A model generated the notes under the pieces. It was not told the origin of the DNA. It saw only the letters and a program-made list of their open reading frames with translations, and searched no databases. A program made the position numbers and the translations under genes. Shown here piece after piece: positions 56,826 to 64,000 of a DNA stretch of 64,000 bases (the first letter of the stretch is position 1; every line of letters starts with the position of its first letter). The stretch covers positions 227,116,293 through 227,180,292 of the forward strand of contig OY986435.1 of assembly GCA_963920525.1 (NCBI GenBank). Reading direction: 5' to 3'. Origin of the DNA: Dichetophora obliterata. Lineage: Eukaryota > Arthropoda > Insecta > Diptera > Sciomyzidae.

Positions 56826-57094
56826 AACAACCTTAAAAACAGCATAAGCAGTTACTGCAGCTACGCAGCTAAGCAGCTTGTGCATTTCTCATACGAATAT
56901 ATAAATTTTTCATCTTCTTAGATTTTGCTATTTTATTAGATATTCGTTTTATTCCCACTAAAACTGATATTTTGGCATTTTTTTTTTCTTTGTACGATGA
57001 ATATTGAAGGCTGTAGGTATACCCCAAAGTGCCAAATATCACTTTGAAAAAATTCGTGAAAATGACCCCCATACAAACCGCGCTATAAGACGTA
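56826..57094. other. Short non-coding gap
   Basis: Nothing recognised between the two retrotransposon fragments. Confidence 0.4.
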
Positions 57095-58440
57095 ATTCTA
57101 CGTCAAAAAACAGCAGCGAATGAGCCCAATGATTTTAGGCCAATTAGCATTTTGTAGTCATTATCAAAAATTTGTGAATCTCTAATGGCTTATCAAATAT
57201 CAAGCTATCTATTGCAAAATAAGCTGTTATCTCCACAGCAGTCAGGTTTCCGCGCTGGACATAGTTGTTCTACTGCTATGATTAAGATTTTGGACGATAT
57301 AAGAAACTCGAATGACAATGGATCAGTAACTCTGCTATGCTTACTCGATTTTTCAAAAGCGTTTGATACAGTTATTCACCCTTTACTATGTTATAAGCTT
57401 AAATATAAGTATGGTTTTAGTGACAGCGCTGTGTTACTCCTGAACAACTATCTTTCCTATCGAGTACAGAAAGTTAAGGTCGGTGAAAATTTTTCAAGTC
57501 TTTCGTCTGTTTGCAGTGGGTTTCCTCAAGGATCGGTACTAGGTCCTCTTTTATTCTCCATTTTTACAAATGATATTTTCAGCTTTTGCAAGCATTCGTC
57601 CATGCATGCTTATGCTGATGATATGCAAATATATCTCTCACGTAGAACTGGTCTCATGGAGGACCTGGTATTCAGACTTATTGAGAATCTAGAAAGTATA
57701 AGTCCATTGGCTGTTAGCAATGGGCTTCAACTCAATGCTGAGAAATCATTTGTATTACCCATCAGCAAGAATAATGTCTTCTTTGAAGATATACTGGACC
57801 TTATTTTAAAAGACCAAAAGCTAAGTCTCGGCAGCAAAATCAAAAATCTAGGTTTTCATATTAATTCTACACTTACCTGCCCTTACAGTGACCACATCAA
57901 CAGTGTGGTTCAAAAAGTATATTATATTCTGAGTAATCTAAGAGTTTCAGCTGATTATACGCCAGTTGCATTGAAACATAAGCTTCTTCTTCAACTTATA
58001 CTACCTATAATTACTTATGCAGAATGTGGTTATAGCAATTTGGACTCCCGATCTCAATTAAAATTAAACTTAGCATTTAACCAGGTTACACGATATGTTT
58101 ATGGGCTTCGAAAATTTGATCATATATCTCAGTTTAAAAAATCCATCCTTGGAAGCGATATTATTAACTATCTCAATGCTAGAAATTGTATCTTTCTGCA
58201 TAAAATAGTAGTATTTTAAACGCCTCCTTATTTGTTTGAAAAAATTCGATTTGGTAGCTCAGCAAGAAGTTTCATGCTGACCCCACCGAGTTTCAACTAC
58301 CTCAACTCCACAAAATTATTTTTTATTAATGCTACTCGTCTTTGGAATTCCTTACCGAGCCATTTAGGAAATTTAAGGGAAATAACAAGATTAAGACTTG
58401 CCATATATAAACATTTTGCTTCTAATTAACGATTAATAAA
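57095..58440 (+). mobile_element. CR1/L2-like non-LTR retrotransposon fragment
   Basis: The fragment begins within the RT domain and ends shortly after the C-terminal coding region. No target duplication or poly-A was identified; the following AT-rich stretch to about 58570 may be its 3' UTR. Confidence 0.7.
57118..58429 (+). pseudogene. Reverse transcriptase, CR1/L2 group, two stops
   Basis: Coding similarity begins 'PNDFRPISIL' then a TAG near 57148, followed by 'SLSKICESLMAYQISSYLL' and an open frame to 58219. RT motifs are 'QSGFRAGHSCSTAMIKIL', 'LLDFSKAFDTVIHPLL', 'GFPQGSVLGPLLFSIFTNDI' and 'HAYADDMQIYL' (YADD intact), then 'GLQLNAEKS'. A TAA at 58217-58219 splits off the last 65 codons (58232-58429), which include 'ATRLWNSLPSHL', a C-terminal signature of the CR1/L2/Jockey assemblage. 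The endonuclease and N-terminus are absent. Confidence 0.82.
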
Positions 58441-58573
58441 TTCGCCAGTTTTCTTTAAATCTATACTTTCTTCTTCTCACTTTTTTTACTCACTTAATTA
58501 CTTCAATTTTTAACTCTATCTGGATTTCTCTATTTTTACTTAACATTAAGATTAATTTTATAATAAGTACAAG

Positions 58574-60180
58574 CTGATATACCCGGTGTTACTCGGGATT
58601 AATTTATATAAACATTTTAACATACACTTCTCGATTAAATGTTTTTTTTTTAAATCTGGAATAATGAAAAACATGTTGTATTTTATTTGTAAGCTACCGT
58701 TAGAAAGGTAATTGAACGAACTTTAATCCAAAAAAGTTTTGGAAAATTTTTGTTGTTGGTTCCATCTCTTGCGGTGAGCTAATTTAATTCAAAGAAGGGG
58801 TACGAAAAACATATTTTAAAAATTAAAAATAATTTTTATATTTACTTAATCTTAAAGCAAGCACAATTACCTTTTCAACAAAATAAAAATTATGGTGGGA
58901 CTCAAGCGGAGTTATTGGCATTAAAAGTAAAAACTTTGATTTTCATATAATTTTTTTTTCATTATAAGCTATCAATGTTTTATGAAAATTCGTTGTACTA
59001 AAAATTATTGTACCTATTAAAATTTCTATTAGCTGCGTTTTTCATTGGAGATCAGGATCATATAATCGCATTTGCAAGCAAAGCAAAAACAACAAAGAGT
59101 CCAGCAAGTGAGCTGGACATTTAAATTGATCCAATTCTATGTTTTTAAGTGTTGATGACGCTAGATGACGCTTTGACTAAAAAAACTGGCAGAGGCAAAA
59201 AATAAGTAGATTACTATAAGGAAGATTTTATATAATTCAAAATGTTCGTAATTACTCTAGACACACAACTGCATTCTTAGAGATAAATGGGGATGTTCAA
59301 ACTTCATAGAGAATTTTAACACAAAGCTAAGTTTTATTAATAGTCTGGTGGGAAAAAATAGATTTTTAGCCATAACTTTTGATTGGAAAGAGATATTGGG
59401 GTATTTTTTTCACATAAATTATTTTTGAGTTTTGACTTTTTTGTAAAAAATATAAAAAAAAACATTTTGGAAAAAATAAATTTCGCGAAACAAATCAAAT
59501 TTTGATGACAAAAACAGTAAAATAATTTTTGCGCTTAGCTGGAAGAATTTTTGCAAATAAATGCTAAGTCATATGAAAGGTAGCCAGATGTGCAATTTTT
59601 AATTGATTTCATTTTTACAACATCAACAATTTTTGAGTAATTTTTTGAGTAAAAAGTCAATATTTTGGATCTTTTTTGACATTATCATAAAACATATATT
59701 CACTTACTTAACGGTACAGTTCAACCTATTTCTGTGAAGTGATTTTATTGAATTTTTGAACAAAAAAAAATTTGAATGAAATATATTACTGGACAGTGGA
59801 TATATTTGCATCAAAAGACCAAGCTTTGATTTTCATGTCGTTTTTTTCTCATTCTTAGGCAACGATGTTTTATGAAAAAGTCGTTATACTGAAAATTTCT
59901 CGAATTTTTAAGATACGTACATATTTTTGATGTCAAAATAACAGAAATTTTTTAAAATTAAATACAAAAAAAATTCCGATGCTAAAAAGTTTTATAATAA
60001 CAAAATTACCGTTAGTTGAAAAATTTCAGAGGGGGCGTGGCAAAAACTAAGTATGTAACATTTTAAGTTGGGATGCACTTAATATGTATACCTAGTTTGA
60101 GCAAAATCCGTTGAGCCGTTTAGATTTGTATAAAGGTCAAACAAACAAACAAACAGAAAATGAGTTTTATTACTATAGAT
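58574..60180 (+). repeat. Unclassified dispersed repeat
   Basis: It starts near 'acccggtgttactcggga' and ends near 'gtcaaacaaacaaacaaac' plus 'tttattactatagat', a frame often seen around non-autonomous repeats in insect genomes. The body includes the first copy of a 355-bp direct repeat. No protein is encoded. Class unknown. Confidence 0.4.
59347..59705 (+). repeat. 355-bp direct repeat, copy 1
   Basis: About 92-95 percent identical by eye to 60191-60556. Landmarks are 'cttttgattggaaagagata', 'aaataaatttcgcgaaa', 'ggtagccagatgtgcaa' and 'ttttgacattatcataaaac'. Confidence 0.85.
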
Positions 60181-60190
60181 AGTCAATTGT

Positions 60191-60556
60191 ATGAAAAAAT
60201 AGATTTTTAGCCGTAACTTTTGATTGGAAAGAGATATTGGGTTAATTTTTTCACAGAAATTATTTTTGAGACTTGACTTTTTTGTAAAAAATATAAAAAC
60301 AACATTTTGGAAAAAATAAATTTCGCGAAAAAAATCAAAGGGGGTACCCTTGTTGTTTTGATGACAAAAACAGTTAAATAATTTTTGCGCTTAGCTAGAA
60401 GAATTTTTGCAAATAAATGCTATATCATATAAAAGGTAGCCAGATGTGCAACTTTTAATTGATTTCGTTTTTACAACAACAACAATTTTTGAGTCATTTT
60501 TTGAGTAAAAAGTCAATATTTTGGATCTTTTTTGACATTATCATAAAACATATATT
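60191..60556 (+). repeat. 355-bp direct repeat, copy 2, cut by the LTR
   Basis: Matches copy 1 except for a 15-bp insertion near 60345 and scattered changes. The match ends at 'aaaacatatatt', exactly where the LTR begins, which independently fixes the LTR start. Confidence 0.85.
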
Positions 60557-60779
60557 TGTAGTGTTATCTTATTATTACATTTTAATATTGTTTCAATTGT
60601 ATGTAAAACACTTTGTTTTAAAACCACTTAGTTTTTAAGTTCCTTTTGTATTTTTTAGAATTAAGTTTTCATATTTTAAATGTATAAAAATATTTCAAAA
60701 TTTTTCAGTATCTAATAAATTATTCAATCATACGAATAAATTTTTATTATATTTCTCGTGGAAATATTTAATTTCCACA
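60557..60779 (+). mobile_element. 5' LTR of a Ty3/Gypsy retrotransposon
   Basis: A 223-bp block that starts TGTAGTG, ends CCACA, and contains AATAAA (near 60715 and 60735). It is directly followed by a primer-binding-site-like sequence. The start is confirmed by interruption of the 355-bp repeat. The 3' LTR lies outside the window. Confidence 0.75.
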
Positions 60780-60781
60780 AT

Positions 60782-60799
60782 TGGCGATCCTGTCGAAAC
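60782..60799 (+). promoter_or_regulatory. Primer-binding site, probably tRNA-Arg
   Basis: TGGCGATCCTGTC follows the LTR by two bases. It is complementary to a tRNA 3' end of the form GACAGGATCGCCA, which matches tRNA-Arg (ACG) in all but one of the first 13 positions as I recall that tRNA. Confidence 0.6.
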
Positions 60800-61097
60800 C
60801 GGACCAACGATACCAACGAGCTCATCAATACTCAAGCAGAGCAACCCCGCGCTCTAAGCCACTGAAGTAGAGCAACCCCGCGACACGCTCATAAGTTCTC
60901 GCGCTCAGTCTCTACGCGCCACAGCAACAACAACAATTGCGTCAACAACTAAAAGTGCAGCTACAGCAACATCTACATCATCACAACCAACCCGCAAAAA
61001 CCTGTGCGCAAGGCACCGCTACCACCAAAACCGCCACCGCACCAACAACAACAACATCACAGCCTGCAGTCGTGAGCAACTTACTCACTGCAGAGCT

Positions 61098-61630
61098 ACA
61101 GCAGCGACACCAACACAGGCAGCGACGCCAACGCAAGCAGCGACGCCAACACAAGCAGCGACGCCGACGCAAACAGCAACGCCGACGCAGGCAGCAACGC
61201 CAACGCAGTCAGCAACGTCGAAACAAACAGCGACGCCAACGCAAGCAGCGACGCCAACACAGACAGCGACGCCAACGCAAGCAGCGACGCCAACACAGGC
61301 AGCGACGCCAACGCAAGCAGCGACGCCAACACAAGCAGCGACGCCGACGCAAGCAGCAACGCCGACGCAGGCAGCAACGCCGACTCAGGCAGCAACGCCG
61401 ACGCAGGCAGCAACGCCGACGCAGGCAGCAACGCCGACGCAGGCAGCAACGCCGACGCAGGCAGCAACGCCGACGCAGGCAGCAACGCCGACGCAGGCAG
61501 CGACGCCGACGCAGGCAACAACGCCGACGCAGGCAGCAACGCCAAGACAGGCAACGACGCCGACGCAGACAGCGACGCTGAAGTAAGCAGCGCCACCGAC
61601 GCAAGCAGCGACACCAAAGCAAGCAGTGAC
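61098..61630 (+). repeat. 18-bp minisatellite in the Gypsy leader
   Basis: The unit GCAGCAACGCCGACGCAG is repeated about 29 times with small variation and is most homogeneous at 61330-61550. All frames are long-lived because the unit is six codons and lacks stops. One frame reads (AATPTQ)n and another is Arg/Gln-rich (60937-61581). It ends 220 bp before the gag ATG. I consider it an expanded leader repeat, not a gene. Confidence 0.88.
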
Positions 61631-61850
61631 GCCAGAAACAAGCAGCGACGTCAGTAAATCAGCGACTAAGGATTGGTATTTATTTATATACACTACACAA
61701 TTAGCTTTTTAGCGGATGTAAAACGATAAGCCGGCGCTTATCGTTTCACAACCGTAGGCACTACACTGCACGCTAGGCACACTTCAATTTTATTAATATT
61801 ATTTTAAGAAATTTATTTGTAATAAAGCTAGTATTCTTTAAAACAATACA

Positions 61851-62819
61851 ATGCAACGTACTCCTACTCGGTTATCCACCTCAGGAGACGGAGATAACCA
61901 TTTAATTAATTTTGAGCCTCCTTTATTGAACCCTTTCGATGATTCATCATCTAACATTGAAGTTCATGCAACGTCAGTCAAACTCCCACAGTTCTGGACT
62001 GATAGTCCTGATGCATGGTTTATTCATGCAGAATTCCAATTTCGATCTAAAGGGATTACCACTGACCAAACAAAGTATGAATATCTTGTGACTGCACTTC
62101 CACAAGAAGTCATAGTTACGGTATTAGATTTCATACAACAACCACCTTCAACCAACTTGTATGAAGGTTTGAAGAAAGTTCTGATAAATAGACATACTTT
62201 AAGTGAGAACAAACGGTTCGATAAGATGCTATCTGACACTGAGATGGGTGACCAAAAACCATCCCAATTTTACAGATCCTTGCTTCTTTTAGCTGGTTCA
62301 ACAGTCAACAAAGACTTAGTTTATAAGCTTTGGTTACGTAAACTACCTAAAAGTCTGAACATTGCTTTGACAGGATCCGGTCATAAGGAATTAGATGAGT
62401 TGTTATTACTCGCTGATAACTTGTGGGAGGTATTAGCAGAATCTGAGGTATCTGCAATCAAGAATAACTTTAATGTATCGAAACACATCTCTAATTCTAA
62501 TGAGATAGCAAATATTACTAAACATTTTGCAGAACAAGCATCTAAAATTTTTGAATGTTTTCAAAAACTCTCGCTTGAGGTTGATGAACTTAAGAATCAA
62601 CGTTTCAGTCGTCCAATGTCCAGAAGATTTAGTTCCAGAGGAACTTCAAGACGTCGATCGTCTTATAGGTCCTCTTCAGGTCAACGACCTTCCAATTGGG
62701 TATGTAAGTACCATTTCAGATTCGGTAAAAACGCACGTAAATGTGAGCAACCATGTGCATTTGTTCAAAACGACAACTTTTCACCACACAACATAACACA
62801 ACACAATTCAACAAACTAA
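61851..62819 (+). CDS. gag: Gag of the Ty3/Gypsy element
   Basis: The structural protein that packages element RNA. The ATG at 61851 gives 322 residues ending at TAA 62817. The N-terminal part '[20 protein letters not shown]' and '[20 protein letters not shown]' is typical of insect Gypsy capsid domains. An Arg/Ser-rich segment (about residues 250-280) precedes a Cys/His motif C-K-Y-H-F-R-F-G...C...C near residue 285-300, the form seen in many insect gag proteins in place of a CCHC knuckle. No stop or frameshift interrupts it. pol overlaps its 3' end in the -1 frame. Confidence 0.88.
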   Translation: MQRTPTRLSTSGDGDNHLINFEPPLLNPFDDSSSNIEVHATSVKLPQFWTDSPDAWFIHAEFQFRSKGITTDQTKYEYLVTALPQEVIVTVLDFIQQPPSTNLYEGLKKVLINRHTLSENKRFDKMLSDTEMGDQKPSQFYRSLLLLAGSTVNKDLVYKLWLRKLPKSLNIALTGSGHKELDELLLLADNLWEVLAESEVSAIKNNFNVSKHISNSNEIANITKHFAEQASKIFECFQKLSLEVDELKNQRFSRPMSRRFSSRGTSRRRSSYRSSSGQRPSNWVCKYHFRFGKNARKCEQPCAFVQNDNFSPHNITQHNSTN

Positions 62820-64000
62820 AAGACTCTGTTGTCGCGACGACTGATAATAGACCCGTCATACATACACGTCGTCTTTTTGTATTTGACCCCTCTAGTAAAT
62901 TAAATTTTCTTATTGACAGTGGAGCAGAGGTATCAGTTCTACCTTCCTCAAAATTCAAAATTTCAAACAAAAAATCAGATTTGGTATTACAAGCTGCTAA
63001 TGGCACAACAATCTCTACATTTGGAAAAAAATTATTGACACTTAATTTAAATTTACGACGTGAATTACCATTTTCATTTATTATAGCTGACATCTCCAAA
63101 CCTATTATAGGTGCAGATTTCTTGACAAAATATGGCCTTCTTATTGACCTTAAACATAAACGTCTCGTTGACCCTTTAACTAATTTATCTGTCAATACAA
63201 TTTCAGCATTTTCTGAAACATCTTTACCTAAATTATTTACTATAGATAACAAGTATACACAATTACTCAAAAAATTTCCTTCTTTAATAACAGAACCCGA
63301 TTACACAGCACCAATTAAACATCACACTGTACATCACATTGTCACTGAAGGACAATTACCTTACACAAGACCACGACGTCTAGACTTGCCAAAGTTAAAA
63401 GTAGCTAAACAAGAATTTCAGTTCTTAGTTACTTCTGGTATTTGTAGACCGTCAAATTCTCAAACATCCTCTCCATTACACCTAGTACCTAAACGCGAGC
63501 CCAATGATTGGAGACCATGTGGCGACTACAGAAGACTTAACACAATTACAGTACCTGACCGATATCCATTACCACACATACATGATTTTTCTTTAAATTT
63601 ACACAATACATGCATTTACTCAAAACTCGATTTAGTCAGAGCATATCATCAAATACCAATGGCACCTAACGACATACACAAGACAGCAATCACTACACCT
63701 TTTGGGATGTTCGAGTTCCTCCGTATGCCATTTGGCTTGAGGAACTCAGCCCAGACATTCCAGAGGTTCATTAATGAAGTGCTACATGGACTAGATTTTA
63801 TTTTCGTATACTTAGATGACATCTTGATTGCTAGTGAGACAGAAACACAACATTTCGAACATTTAACGCAAGTTTTTAGAAGACTCAATGATTACGGTTT
63901 AAACATAAAACCTAACAAATGTGTATTCGGAGTTGATAACATTGACTTTCTTAGCTACAACATATCTAAACACGGAATACGTCCGTCACAAGAACGTGTT
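62762..64000 (+). CDS. pol: Pol (protease, reverse transcriptase), runs off the window
   Basis: The frame is -1 relative to gag and open from about 62762 to the window end, with no start codon, so expression by -1 frameshifting is likely. The aspartic protease has '[13 protein letters not shown]' with its catalytic Asp codon at 62924-62926 and 'IIGADFL' near 63105. Reverse transcriptase follows: '[11 protein letters not shown]' near 63510, '[15 protein letters not shown]' near 63620, '[18 protein letters not shown]' near 63710, and '[11 protein letters not shown]' with the YLDD Asp pair at 63815-63820. RNase H and integrase would lie beyond the window. No disruptions are seen, so together with intact gag this copy looks young. 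Lineage is Ty3/Gypsy, with a mag-like look. Confidence 0.9.

Noticed and set aside
60937..61581. Long Arg/Gln-rich open frame and large minus-strand frames at 61.1-61.7 kb
   Set aside because: They arise because the 18-bp repeat lacks stops in nearly all frames; no domain, and the position in the Gypsy leader explains the sequence.

Overview
The window is AT-rich eukaryotic DNA that I read as an insect, most likely a higher fly. The reasons are the spliced transposase genes, a Mos1-type mariner, fly-style Helitron-like repeats with internal 'gggcgtgg' blocks, and several insect non-LTR retrotransposon types. I find no host protein-coding gene, no rRNA and no convincing functional tRNA. Almost everything recognisable is a transposable element, a piece of one, or a repeat derived from one, so this looks like intergenic or heterochromatin-like DNA.

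Layout. 2.3-7.7 kb: a long diverged inverted repeat enclosing hairpin MITEs and two foldback-type elements. 8.85-10.86 kb: a DNA transposon with 268-bp inverted ends, a TACA duplication and a decayed, possibly Chapaev-like, coding core. 12.16-15.14 kb: a complete but inactivated Transib (RAG1-related) transposon with 38-bp ends starting CACAATG and a CGACG duplication. 16.64-17.56 kb: a deleted DD41D-type mariner relative. 17.9-20.7 kb: an internally deleted hAT-like transposon. 21.2-23.4 kb: a Tc1-type inverted-repeat element carrying a 63-bp minisatellite and a nested hairpin MITE. 27.2-29 kb: a Harbinger-type remnant and a candidate solo LTR. 32.2-34.9 kb: a Harbinger-type element holding a 241-bp satellite in both orientations. 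35.6-43.9 kb: a second, longer copy of the hAT-like family with two spliceable introns, the first filled by a Helitron-like tandem-repeat element.

46.6-49.3 kb: a 5'-truncated LOA/I-type retrotransposon. 49.67 kb: a tRNA-like SINE head. 49.96-51.24 kb: an apparently intact Mos1-like mariner, the only gene here that looks potentially functional. 51.97-52.99 kb: a short TAA-flanked element sharing an 80-codon open frame with the 27 kb remnant. 53.4 kb: a Tc1/mariner fragment. 55.67-56.81 kb: an RTE-like fragment on the minus strand. 57.1-58.4 kb: a CR1/L2-like fragment. 60.56 kb to the end: a Ty3/Gypsy element with 5' LTR, primer-binding site, an 18-bp minisatellite in its leader, gag, and pol running off the window.

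The genes do not form a pathway; each transposase or polyprotein serves its own element. The most informative items are the Transib copy, the two members of the hAT-like family with its CRHH motif and subterminal repeat arrays, and the Harbinger-type element that appears to have generated a satellite.
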